NCBI GenBank assembly: GCA_015657535.1
Contig: JADHZB010000970.1
Coordinates: forward strand, 3,892 to 29,176
Source of the DNA: Nephromyces sp. MM_2019
Lineage: Eukaryota; Apicomplexa; Aconoidasida; Nephromycida
Direction: 5' to 3'
DNA length: 25,285 nt
Part shown: positions 10,199 to 20,034 of the stretch, one piece after another
Layout: every line of letters starts with the position of its first letter
How positions within the stretch are numbered: position 1 is the stretch's first letter
The notes under the pieces: model-generated
Seen by the model: only the letters and a program-made list of their open reading frames with translations
Told to the model about the DNA's origin: nothing
The model's database searches: none
Made by a program: the position numbers and the translations under genes

Positions 10199-11238
10199 CA
10201 CTACTTTTTTTATTTTATTTAGGAATGTTATAGTTTGGTCTGTTTCATGTATAGCGGTTCTAAAAATTGTTTTTTTATACCTTTTTTATGCTGCAATGGG
10301 CATCTAGAGGATGACGGATTTCGTCTAGGTTAATACACCACCAGAATCGAATAAAATGTGTGGTTCATGCAAGATTGGTTTTTGGCGTCAGCAACATCCA
10401 AAAAGTTCTATCGTATCATCACATGATTCAGCAAGCTGCTCACTCTAGGGGGAATGTAGAAATGCAACCTCCTCAAACTCCAGCGTTATTTGGTTAACGC
10501 TCCAAGCATCTGCTAAAGGTAGAACTCAGCTTTACTATCTTTTTTATTTAAAATAATGCAAATATGTGTCTATCGTACTACGCTACCGTGATATATACCT
10601 CTCATACTAGTTAATACACGCAGATTACAAAGCTATCAAAGTTGCTTGTGCCTGTATGCTTTCTATTGTAACCCACTGCTTTATCTCGTAAGAAGTCTCA
10701 CATTTGCTCTTTGGCAACTTCTATGTGTTAAAGTTACTCCTTCGGAATCTTGCGATTTCGAGCTTGCTTAGGCCATTCAAGCACGAGGCTCATCTGTGAG
10801 CAGAAACGTTTACTCTCATGGGGCAGCACCTTCACAATTGTACTCTAACAGCTATCTTCACAAAGTGTAGCCTGCCGTGGTTCCCCCCTCTATATTAAGC
10901 TGGGTTGTTGATTGCAGTCTGTCATCGTGGTTACGCAAGTACCTCGCACACTAAGTGGATCCTAGTACCTTAGCAGCCCGCCATGGATTTCTTTAGTGCA
11001 TTACCTACGTTGTGTGTCGCGGGTTACCGCCATGGGAGGGAGAGTCACCTAGCTGTTCCCAATAAAGGATTTTTTTCTAGTTAGCTAAGCTTAGACCTGG
11101 GGGTGTCATACTAGGAAGCCTTCCTAGTTGCATTATAGATCCCTACGCCAATCAATGTCGGCCACTTGAGTTTAATGGAATAGTGGGGGCACCTCGTTCA
11201 TTGTAGGTCAAACTAGCGCGATGTTATACCAGTGTTTT
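10199..11238. other. No gene seen
   Basis: Roughly 1 kb with frequent stops in all frames and no repeat or RNA feature that I can support. TAG/CTA trinucleotides are noticeably frequent. Confidence 0.4.
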
Positions 11239-11442
11239 CTACACGCACTGATAAGAGAGCTGCTGTGGTAGCAGCTTTGCTGGTTGCTTTCCAAGTCGCT
11301 TCACGACCCGCTTAGCAACCCCCTTAGCTACCCTCTTTACTAGCCGCTTTCCCAGCTGCTGCCCAATGACCAAAGCCACTAATCGCATGCCAAGGACCCC
11401 ACCGAATATATGACAAGGTAATACTGGCGGAAACATCGGCAT
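11239..11442 (-). CDS. Lys/Arg tetrapeptide-repeat ORF, 67 aa
   Basis: The frame starts at ATG 11440-11442 on the minus strand. After a hydrophobic start (MPMFPPVLPCHIFGGVLGM) the protein becomes a run of four-residue units beginning with Lys: KRLV, KRVA, KGVA, KRVV, KRLG, KQPA, KLLP. These come from a 12-bp tandem repeat. The run would form a strongly cationic, amphipathic helix, a pattern shared by some DNA-binding tails and membrane-active peptides, though function cannot be inferred here. The frame-preserving repeat is the only evidence for coding. Confidence 0.3.
   Translation of the reverse strand: MPMFPPVLPCHIFGGVLGMRLVALVIGQQLGKRLVKRVAKGVAKRVVKRLGKQPAKLLPQQLSYQCV
11265..11352. repeat. 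12-bp minisatellite, about seven copies
   Basis: On the plus strand a CTT (or TTT) recurs exactly every 12 bp, with CGCTT or close variants at 11285, 11297, 11309, 11321, 11333 and 11345. The intervening bases have diverged. The period is a multiple of three, so the minus-strand reading frame is kept. Confidence 0.8.
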
Positions 11443-12132
11443 ATAAATATGTAACCCAAGCGGGGAAATAGCCTAGCAAACCACATATATCTCGATTAGG
11501 CTGATGATGTCCTCTTGCTGCCTATAGAATACTCTAGAAGTAGTGTATCTATAGAGGCTATGTTGGGAGGCTACTCTGGCGGGCTGGTAGAATCGGCGTT
11601 CAAATAAATCACCCTTACTTAAAAAGCCATCCAGAAAGCCAGCACTCGAGCTACAAAGTTATAATCAAGATACAAGAACCATCGTTAGGGCTATGTACAA
11701 AGCAGCACTAGTGAGAACTAAGTATATGAAGGAATAATATGCGGGGAGAGGGCATCCAATCAGGTGTACTCACTTAGTATTGAGCCTTCAAGATTCGTAT
11801 AACCAGCAGGAATAATAAATGAACAGTTTATATTATAATAAGGTGATACTCTTGCCTATGCGTATGGTTGTTGCGGAGGTATGTCACTAAGAGCTGTTGT
11901 GGGCGAATATGGCTCTCCTCAAGCAGCGCTGAGGGAGTTTATGTGAGAGGTAGATAAAGCCAAAAGTGCGTGCAGTCCTCAGTCCCAAAATAAAATGCAG
12001 AATTGGAACAGTTAAGGTTCGACAAAACCTTGGAAGAGGTAATATAGGTAATATATGCATTGTTTCGTTCGTGTTGCGCAATTTTCTATTATCTTAAATA
12101 GAAGGTTGGGCTCGGTGTTGCGCGATTTCCTA
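11443..12132. other. No supported gene
   Basis: Contains a 64-codon minus frame at 11887-12081 that starts with a non-ATG codon, with another plausible frame overlapping it. Neither has splice or family support. Confidence 0.35.
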
Positions 12133-12433
12133 TCAGATTATATTAGGCTCTATTCGATAGCTTTTTGGGGTTTCTGATGCTGGTGGCCTCATGGTATTAC
12201 AAGCTGGAAGCATGCGTTCACAGTACGAGATACACAAGCAAGCCAGAAATGAAGCTTGCAATACTGTGTCCTTGAGATTTTGCTGCACCCATCACGGTAC
12301 AACATTCCCATACCTTCCCAAGTAACTCCTGAATTACGTATGCTAAGTAGAATAAACTTAAAGCCCCCTCTAGATGAGCCAACACAACCGAAAATTTCCT
12401 CAAAATTGTGCTTTTGCCGCTGAGTTTAAGCAT
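12133..12433 (-). CDS. Candidate two-exon gene, 89 aa, 31-nt intron
   Basis: Exon 1 (12314-12433) starts at an ATG and encodes 40 residues (MLKLSGKSTILRKF... ending VIQELLGK). It is followed by GTATGG. After 31 nt an acceptor GGGTGCAG ends at 12283. Exon 2 (12133-12282) continues in phase 0 for 49 residues to a TGA, with four Cys (ACLCISYCERMLPAC). If the intron is not removed, the frame still runs on to give 71 residues ending at 12218. The composition is protein-like, but no family is recognised and the intron is unusually short. Confidence 0.33.
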
Positions 12434-14192
12434 AGAGTTAAACCTAGTTTTTATCCTTTAGTTGTCATGCCTGTGGTATCTAACTAGCAATCTCATATTG
12501 CCAGAAGCGAGTAATAAGCAACATTTATTTCGGTTGCATACTATACATGGAAGCCTCGATGAAAGGAAAAATATTCGCATAATCTAGACGGCACATGGCT
12601 CAAGTTTTACCCGCTCTGCCGCGAAAGTTTTATCTTTTAACTTTACTAGTGTGAGAACAAGATAAGCAGGCCACACAAACCGACAAATTTTTTCTCGGGA
12701 GCATTTTTCTCTCTCGAAATCCGTATTATCAAATGCATGTTTTTGAATTACATCTTAAAGCGTTAGTTCCCCGAACTCTTTTCTTGTTCCTTATGTTGAA
12801 TATAAGCAATATAATATCTCTCTTAGCCCTGGGGTGTACTTTTGGGCAAGCATGTTGTACTGGCTCACATGTGCGGTGTGGTATTCTTTATAATTCATTA
12901 GAATTCAAACTTTAGCATTCATTGATACTACTGGACATATAACCGTTTTACGCCTCCAGGGTACTTCAATGGCATTAGTTTCTATTTTTATCGTTAGGAA
13001 GCATGCACCGCAGTCTGCGGTACTTATGCCTTGGAAATGCGACATACAATTGCTCCAACCTTTTCATTCAGGCTTTTAAGGCTTTTTCCATTCAAAACGC
13101 TGAGTTTCTTTGAGGTGACGGAAAAGAACTGAAGCTTATGGAAAATTTAACGAAAGCAGCAAAGTACAATCAAGAGGAAGTAGGCGAATGTTTTGTAAGT
13201 AACTGGGCGGTTGATTCAGCATTGCTATTATTACCAGAAGTTATATCTTTAGTATATTGCTTAGTTCCATTCTAACGTTAACTTTACTGAAGCTGCTATC
13301 GCACGTCCCAGCTGAGATCATGGCTCAATCTGCACATTACTGGTAACGAAAGGAATACTATCAGCATCAATTAATTGGTGACCAACAGCTTCTAGTCTCC
13401 GGTTCTTGCATTATTACGAGGTTAGATGCAAAAAAGTATGTATTTGGAGGGCAATGCTTTTTATATGACAACTTTAGGCCAACATGCAAAGCTTAAGACT
13501 GTACTTTGTTTTTTAAATACTGCCACGTGGCACCACATGTTGCTTGTAGGAATAATGACCAATGTCACTAGGAATTAGTCCTAAAGTGGGAAGTTTTTCA
13601 AAATAGGATGTGTTAAACACAAGAAGCGCTGGCATGCTGCCTAAAGTATAATAATTTTAATACCTCTCAGGGCCGATTTAAAACGCTGTCTAGCTCCAAA
13701 ATTTGTGACTGGAAAGCATGTAACTGCATGTGGTAGGAAAGCTACTCCCATGAAAATTTAATCCTTGAGTGTTCCTGGTGACTCACTATTTTGCTTGAAT
13801 AAAACCGGAAAAAAAAACTGAACACTGGTTTCAGTGTGTTTGTGAACGATCCTGACGTTTAGTAGGTAGTACCGTTTTCTCTTGGATTAACCGCTTTTTC
13901 TCTTGTCGCTTAAGTAAGGTGTACAACACGATACAGTCTTTTCAATGTACTAAACGATGGATAATGTATCAAAAAACCCAATAGTTCATATCGAAGGACC
14001 CAAACCTAGTTTTTTCTGCTAAGCCCGAGCAGTGGCTCGCATTTCGGTATAATAGCATGTAGATTGGTATTTGTAGTGCGTGTTTCTCCATGTACAACTC
14101 AAAATCGCTCAAGCCAGTATTATGAGAGTAATTGTCATTATGCTTCTTGTAGCTTGTGCAGTGCATACAACAGCAGCACTCAATTGAAGATA
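12434..14192. other. No supported gene
   Basis: About 1.76 kb with stops in all frames. The longest frame is 60 codons (12733-12915), hydrophobic and without other support. No RNA gene or repeat was recognised. Confidence 0.4.
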
Positions 14193-14851
14193 ATGAAGCT
14201 ACTAGCATGCACGCTAGCCATTATTGTTGGCAGCGTGGACTCTGGGTGAGATGTTCTATAAGGTAGAAAATAAATTATACGGTAATTTTGCAGGAGGATG
14301 ACTAGGGAAATCCGTAGAGAAGAGCAGATTAATTGCCTTTTGTTGTTGCTAGGTAGAGAAACATACTGAAGATTCACCTTGTCAGTAGATCTTCCAGGAG
14401 AAACGAAACTACAGAGAACTCTACAAGAGAGCCCTCCAAAACTTTTTGCATATAGCGGAAAACGCAGAATTAAAATTTATTCATGTCTTCAAGTTACAAG
14501 CGTATTCTGGTGGAATTTTAAGTACCACGTGCTTGAATTTGTAGCAGCATCGGGCCAAAATGATGGTCTCCTACCTATTTTATCAAGGTTAATCAGAATT
14601 CTTTTGTATCTGCAGGAGCAGAGTACCAAATGATTTATGTGCATTTGTTCCATGAAAAGAAGGAAGCACCAATATTCCGCGATGGCCTAGAGCTAGATGT
14701 AGTAGCAGCGTATATTTTTCGAAATTTTTTGCATGCAAGCTTTTATTTTCTTGCCGTTGACGATTTAATTAGGGTTACACTGCAGGATCCCAGACACAAG
14801 AGTTTTTCATTAATAAGGCCGCATGTATATAGTTCTAGCATCATTTACTAA
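14193..14851 (+). CDS. Candidate secreted protein, 175 aa, four exons with mini-introns
   Basis: Exons are 14193-14245, 14294-14352, 14386-14565 and 14616-14851. The introns are 48, 33 and 50 nt, all GT-AG, and the ends are in matching phase. The product begins with a typical signal peptide (MKLLACTLAIIVGSVDSG, cleavage plausible near residues 14-18). It then has a charged segment (RMTREIRREEQ), a Leu-rich stretch (33-37), a basic aromatic region (KRRIKIYSC at 63-71, FWWNFKY at 78-84) and an aromatic/hydrophobic C-terminal half. Exons 3 and 4 occupy two frames that otherwise overlap at ATGA, which the third intron resolves. The inferred destination is the secretory pathway. I do not recognise a family, and the 33-nt intron is the weakest junction. 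Without it, translation ends after ...LGRETY. Confidence 0.42.
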
Positions 14852-14952
14852 TATGTACACACTAGCTTTTTTTTCAAGGAATTATGAAATAGAGTAAAAA
14901 CTGTGACCACCTAGTACTCAGGGCGAGTCACTCGAGCTAAAAGAGTAGTAAT

Positions 14953-15184
14953 TTAAGTCTGCAAGCTAGAGGAGAATAGTGCCGCAATATTTTGCTGCTT
15001 TCCTTTTTGCTGAATGCTTCACAATACTGGTCGTCCTTGCAACTCCTCTGCTTACTTTACAAGTCCCAACCTCAAATGGTACTATAGGAGTCAATGTGGA
15101 GGTATTACGGCGTACCATAGTAAAGCAGCAAGTAACTTGAAGCTCAATATGCATAAAAAGTATCACCAGAAGGGCATACTCCAT
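14953..15184 (-). CDS. Candidate small secreted protein, 61 aa, two exons
   Basis: Exon 1 (15056-15184) starts at an ATG with a signal-peptide-like stretch (MEYALLVILFMHIELQ) followed by Cys19 and Cys20, and ends GTCK before GTAAGC. A 46-nt intron ends in CATTCAG. Exon 2 (14953-15009) reads 18 residues (QKGKQQNIAALFSSSLQT) to a TAA. Without splicing the frame stays open and gives 72 residues with a basic tail. It is tail-to-tail with the 14193-14851 model, about 100 bp away. No family is recognised. Confidence 0.3.
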
Positions 15185-16059
15185 TAAGGTGTCGTGAAAC
15201 AAAACCTTTTCCCCCGAATATTTGCATAGGCATAGGAAGCAACGTTGCTTTGTTGATTTTTTTTCACTTAAAGTAATGTAGAGTTTACACTTTCGCCCTC
15301 GTAAAAAATGTGCCTAACATTCGAGTGGGTTAAAGTAGTTCTCATTCTTTTTTCGAATAGGAAAGGTACTTCTGGAGCGCTAGTAAGGTGAACATATGCT
15401 AAGGCCACTGAAAAACAGCGATAACCTAGCACAGTCGGATTTCCATCGTACAGCTTGCGCGTACCGCAGATCAACCCTCCTAAAAAACATGGATGGACAG
15501 GTAAATAAGCAAGGAAAAGATTAATTTTTATACCAGAAGGGTAACCATTGTTGGCTAACTGGTTTTTTCAGTGATATATATGTGCTTGCAGAATGATACT
15601 TGAATATTTAAGAATACTTTAGTATATGGCTTCCATCTTTAAGGATCATCAAGTCTCAAAAAAGTAAAGCATCACACTTAGCGTCTAATTTAATGAACAT
15701 CAGAGTTATATCTATAAACACAAACCATATAAAAGGAGTAACCCATTTTACAATCATGCTATAAACCTGAAGGCCATCATTGTCTGCCCAGCCTGACTAC
15801 CTCAACAAGATGTAGAGTAACAAGCTTTGGTGTTAGCAGGGCATTTTTAACTCTCCAACTACTTTCGTTCTGAACACAGAAAATGAATGTACGCCCCCTA
15901 CGAAGCTCGTTATTCAGAATAAATTTTTGTACCTTTTTTGCACACAGAATCTACTTTCCACTAGTATCTAGTGATGAATTCTGAACACCCAGAAAAGATT
16001 CAAAGTGAAATGCTACCTCTGACAGTGCAGGATTTTGGAAAAGCAGTAATTTTCTTGCT
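15185..16059. other. No gene seen; upstream region of the 659-aa ORF
   Basis: AT-rich, with many stops. The frame of the 659-aa ORF is closed by a TGA at 16006, so any 5' exon would have to be spliced in. The promoter of that ORF presumably lies here, but I see no defined element. Confidence 0.4.
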
Positions 16060-18039
16060 ATGGAAGATCATATAGAAGATCCATGCATATCAGGGTTTCG
16101 GCAGGTGGAATTTCCTGGGACTCCACTAATGCCCTCCCGTAGAATAGTTATGCCTGTTTTCCCGCGATGTCACAATGCTTACGAGAGTTCTCCAGTATTA
16201 CTAGGCCTGAGTGGTCTTTACGCTCGCTGCATATTCAGCACACCACCATATATAAATGAGGAATATAATGAAGTCGAAGAATCTCCTTATGAGCTTTTAC
16301 AGAGCTCAGAGGATATGCATTCATGTGCCGCTACTCAGCCTGGGATGCTGAACGAAGTTATTGCCGATCCAGACGCTACTTCATGTATACAGGAAGGTAA
16401 TCTTATGACAGAAACAACTTACAGCGTAGAGGCAGAACCAAGCTCAACTGTTGGTCTCCACGAAGAATTTAACAGTAGAACTGGAATTAGTGATACGGAT
16501 AATGAAGCAAGAGATATACACAGGCAGGTAGAGGTTTTCGCTGATCATGCGGAGCAAGTAAGGGGGGAGCTCCACATAGATGAATATGGCATTTTTCCAA
16601 GAGATGATTTGCTTATAAGCGCCCAAGTAGCCTACGAAAGAAATTACCATGAAATAAGAAATCCTGCTGCTATAGGAGGCAGATACCTGGGGCTCACTCC
16701 AGCTCAAGAATCGGCAGACGAAGCAGAGAATGAGTACCAGCCTCCTGCATATGTACTTCACAATGCTAGTGTCGGACAGTGTACCATCTCAGAGAGTACC
16801 CCGATTTTAAGCCGGTATCCTGTTTCATCAAGCAGTGACCTTCAAACTAATTTATTTGCGCAGCACTCAATCGATGAAATGCCCATACCAGCATGGGGGT
16901 ATAGAAATGTATTACCAGAACAGCAAAGTAGCCGCTTTGGAAGAGGCAGTACAATCAATAACTCTGATCCTACTCGCAGTTTAGGACAGTCACGAAACAG
17001 AGAATCACTAATCGTGCAATCACCAAGTCCCAAGGTGGTACCACGAGAAGCCACATATGGCTTCAATCAATACCCAGAGCTAGGTACTAGCAGTAACCTG
17101 TGTTACTATACATCCCCTCATCGATTTGTGTCTTTTGCATCACCTAGAAACAGAGATGCCGTGGAGAGTTTTTACCCTTTAGAAAATTGCTCATTTAGAA
17201 TGAGGCCAGTCATACTACCATCGCACTTATATCGAGCTCCACCGGCCTTTTCACACACAGATGGAAGTTTAGTAAAGCTGAGTGAAGGCCGCTACGGCTA
17301 TCGCTATCACTCAGTTTTCTATCCTGACGCGATCTACCCACATCAAAGCACTGCTATGATACGATACAACAGTATGCAGAATGATGATATGATATCCATT
17401 TCTGGCGGCTGCGAAGAGAGTGGTAGTCATACGGGCATCAGTCGGACTACAACGAACTTTAACTATGAGCAATCTTCCTGTGGTGAGTACTACTACCGAG
17501 AAGGAACATCAATAGAAGAATCTACAGCAGTTCCTCCCACGACAAGTGATTCATTTCCGTATAGTGCAATGAGTATTCGTAGTGGCTCATCACGCAACTC
17601 AGAAAACATCCGGATTCACCCATATTATTCATCAGCAAATTCCCCGATATTTCATCATGAAATTGGCAGCACATTAAGTGGTTTACCAGTAATATCTATA
17701 CCAGGCGAAGCGCAGGGCCTAAGTTCCGAACCAGAGTTGTTCTCTACCTCTTCTTCTGATGTTCCAGAGAGATACACTCACAACTCTACGCAATGCAGTC
17801 ATTTCTACAACTCATACCACGACTCTAGGGTAGTTGATGGCTTTGCTAACGCAGTTCAAAGCGCACCTTGTAGTGAAGCAGATGATTTAGAGGCTGCTGC
17901 TGAACCTACTGCTAGTACTATTGTAGAAAACGACGAGCCAAAGGTGTTATGTGCTCACGAAGCTTATTTAAAGAGGTTAGAAAAACTTAACGTAGCAAGC
18001 AAGCGAGCTGTGGAATGTAGGCATATTGAGTTGAACTGA
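16060..18039 (+). CDS. Large intronless ORF, 659 aa, unknown and probably disordered
   Basis: The frame is open without interruption from ATG 16060 to TGA 18037-18039, far too long for chance in DNA of this composition. The protein is rich in Ser, Tyr, Pro, Glu and Asn, with many short SSS/YY/PP runs. It has no signal peptide, membrane segment or known domain that I can see. Most of it reads as intrinsically disordered. The last 30 residues (HEAYLKRLEKLNVASKRAVE) look like one charged amphipathic helix and are the likeliest structured or binding part. An SRVVDGF motif at 589-595 also occurs, as SRVVDAF, in the 219-aa protein. It has no introns, unlike the TPR and dynamin genes. A regulatory, structural or lineage-specific protein is possible, and the function is unknown. 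Confidence 0.85.
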   Translation: MEDHIEDPCISGFRQVEFPGTPLMPSRRIVMPVFPRCHNAYESSPVLLGLSGLYARCIFSTPPYINEEYNEVEESPYELLQSSEDMHSCAATQPGMLNEVIADPDATSCIQEGNLMTETTYSVEAEPSSTVGLHEEFNSRTGISDTDNEARDIHRQVEVFADHAEQVRGELHIDEYGIFPRDDLLISAQVAYERNYHEIRNPAAIGGRYLGLTPAQESADEAENEYQPPAYVLHNASVGQCTISESTPILSRYPVSSSSDLQTNLFAQHSIDEMPIPAWGYRNVLPEQQSSRFGRGSTINNSDPTRSLGQSRNRESLIVQSPSPKVVPREATYGFNQYPELGTSSNLCYYTSPHRFVSFASPRNRDAVESFYPLENCSFRMRPVILPSHLYRAPPAFSHTDGSLVKLSEGRYGYRYHSVFYPDAIYPHQSTAMIRYNSMQNDDMISISGGCEESGSHTGISRTTTNFNYEQSSCGEYYYREGTSIEESTAVPPTTSDSFPYSAMSIRSGSSRNSENIRIHPYYSSANSPIFHHEIGSTLSGLPVISIPGEAQGLSSEPELFSTSSSDVPERYTHNSTQCSHFYNSYHDSRVVDGFANAVQSAPCSEADDLEAAAEPTASTIVENDEPKVLCAHEAYLKRLEKLNVASKRAVECRHIELN

Positions 18040-18171
18040 CGGGAAAACAAAAAATACCTGTAACCCAGGAGGTTCAGAGAGGTATTACAGCGAATTTTCA
18101 GTGTGTGCGTGCGTTGAAATGGTGTTTGTAGAATAGTAGGGGGATATATCTGTTACTAGCTTATTCTTGTA

Positions 18172-18254
18172 GATTATCAGCAGTTTGTGTCTGCAACTGA
18201 TGCTTCTAGATCATCAGCTGTGCGTGAGCCTAACTAATGCCTCTAGATCATCAC
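18172..18254. repeat. Tandem repeat, 37-bp period
   Basis: GAT(T/C)ATCA starts units at 18172, 18209 and 18246. The units end in ...AATGCCTCTA or ...GATGCTTCTA. There are two full copies and part of a third, diverged in the middle, about 130 bp downstream of the 659-aa ORF stop codon. Confidence 0.75.
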
Positions 18255-19879
18255 CTCGCTGTATTTTTAAGCTCTGTAAGAGAAATGATTACTTGTTACT
18301 CACTTATCGCTTCTTCTTACAGGCTCGTTGATTTATTAATGTTTTTATGAATGCAATCTCAGAGTTTGAATAGCAAGCGCGCCCAACACAAAGAAATTCT
18401 GCCATTTATTTAAAAAAAACACATTTTTGATGATCCCAAAGAAGATGAGATAAATAGAAACAATTTTGTAATTTTTGCCTAGAAACAACAATGGAATATA
18501 TTTTGAAAGAAAGTGAATAGCATGGCGGCGAATTACAGCTTCAGCTATTGCTAGCAGTTTGTGTGTTTGGAGGAATGATTGCTTGTTTCACAGAGCAAAA
18601 AACTTCGATAAATGTGGAAGCCTAGCAATTGCAGAGCTCCTTACTCAATTAGTCCTTTTCGTCGGCGAAACTCCAAAGTGGTATGTGCATGTTGTTTGGG
18701 TGTAGAAGATGCATTATAGTCTGTGTACATGGACTATGGTCCGCTGAGCTACCTAGTCTTTAGGATCCCAATAACACTAGGATGTGTGTCTGTGACCGTG
18801 ACTGCTTGCTCGATGCAATGCTTGCGGTGACTGCATACAAGCAAGGTCGCTGGTACGATTTTTACGCTAGCTGTTGGCTGAAAAATTTAAAGGCATTTTT
18901 TCTAAAAAAATCAAAATTCAGTACGAAGCAACTAGCGTATAAAGAAGCAGGAATAAAATCAAAATAACCAAAAACTCACTTAACTCCCTCAACAGAAGAT
19001 GCTTTCATTATCATCTTTATCATTAAATTTGGTATCGGATTATTTGCCAAATAATTCGTTCAAAAAGAATAATACAAAAAAATATTCAATCGTCTACAAT
19101 GCCTATTTATTTATTTTTTAAAAACACCTTTTCTTTTATGTTACCATTTCTTTTATAAGCTAGGAATAAATTGCTGCATTGAATAAACCGTTTCAACAAG
19201 AAAAAGAACTATCCACATAGCACTAATGCGCGCAATTAACGCATAAAACATGCGGATTGCCTACTTTTTATGAGTCAAACTTGTCACAGCTTTGATAATA
19301 AAATGAAAAAATCGAAATCGTAACGCGAGAAGCAGCAAGAAAGAGCGCTCATTGAAAAGAAATAGAAAAAACTCCATAAATATTAACTTTCAGCTTCACG
19401 ATGAAGAATATATACAAAATATTTCTTTTATATACTTTTATTCTTGAGTATATCTTTCATTACGTAATTGCATTGGTTTAATTATATGATGAATTTGTTT
19501 AATCGCGACTATGCGGCGTGCTGCTTCGTACACCAAATATAAATCTACAAGTACTTTCACGTACACAGTTCTTTTCTTTTAAAAAAATCTAGCAGCTAGA
19601 ATTCTTGCATCTCTCAGATCATAACTCAATGTCCTAGTGCTCCCTGCAAAGTTTCACACTGCAAAAAAAAGATGCTTTATCAAGATTAAAGATTTTAGGA
19701 AACAGTGCAAATTCATAAACTGCAGCTTTTCCCAGGAAAAGAAGCAATTCACACGCAGAGGATTACCTACTGCTATTTTTTCATCGTATCACAGCGCTTC
19801 TCATTTGGATTCCCCTGAACTCATGCCTTCTTTGAATATTTCATCTTCATATCTTTTGCAGTTTTTATGCTGTTTGGTA

Positions 19880-19960
19880 TTTAGGGTTTAGGGTTTCAGT
19901 TTGAAACTTTCAATTTTAAACTTTCAGTCTTAAACTTTCAGGTTTCACGTTTAACTTTCT
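19880..19960. repeat. Interstitial TTTAGGG motif adjoining a 14-bp AAACTTTCA repeat
   Basis: Two perfect TTTAGGG units (19880-19893) run into a short hairpin, GTTTCA-GTT-TGAAAC (19893-19907). Copies of AAACTTTCA follow at a 14-bp spacing (units beginning 19903, 19917 and 19931, with a diverged one at 19951). TTTAGGG is the telomere unit of plants and several protist groups. Two copies are too few to be a telomere. Confidence 0.7.
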
Positions 19961-20034
19961 GTTTTCGCTCATTTCACGATTTTTTTCTAGTAAGTTTTAT
20001 AATCTGCAATTTCTCTATCTTTTACCCGAAAGTT

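Larger units (their letters stand above)
18040..20034. other. AT-rich intergenic region with repeats, no supported gene
   Basis: Contains a 37-bp tandem repeat (18172-18254), a very AT-rich core (about 18970-19600) and a telomere-like motif with a 14-bp repeat (19880-19960). Frames at 18782-18967 and 19637-19891 start with non-ATG codons and have no other support. Confidence 0.5.

Noticed and set aside
12010..12030. GGTTCGAC resembling a tRNA B box
   Set aside because: The following bases do not complete the B-box consensus and no cloverleaf can be folded around it.
13969..14208. 79-codon minus-strand ORF beginning MLVASLSSIECCCC
   Set aside because: It overlaps exon 1 of the plus-strand signal-peptide model in antisense and has no splice or family support; it remains an alternative if that model fails.
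7411..16059. Transposon, retroelement or viral insertion in the middle block
   Set aside because: No reverse transcriptase, integrase, transposase or capsid-like frame, and no terminal repeats that I could find; composition alone is not enough.
19880..19893. TTTAGGG units as a chromosome end
   Set aside because: Only two perfect copies, with ordinary sequence on both sides; not a telomere.
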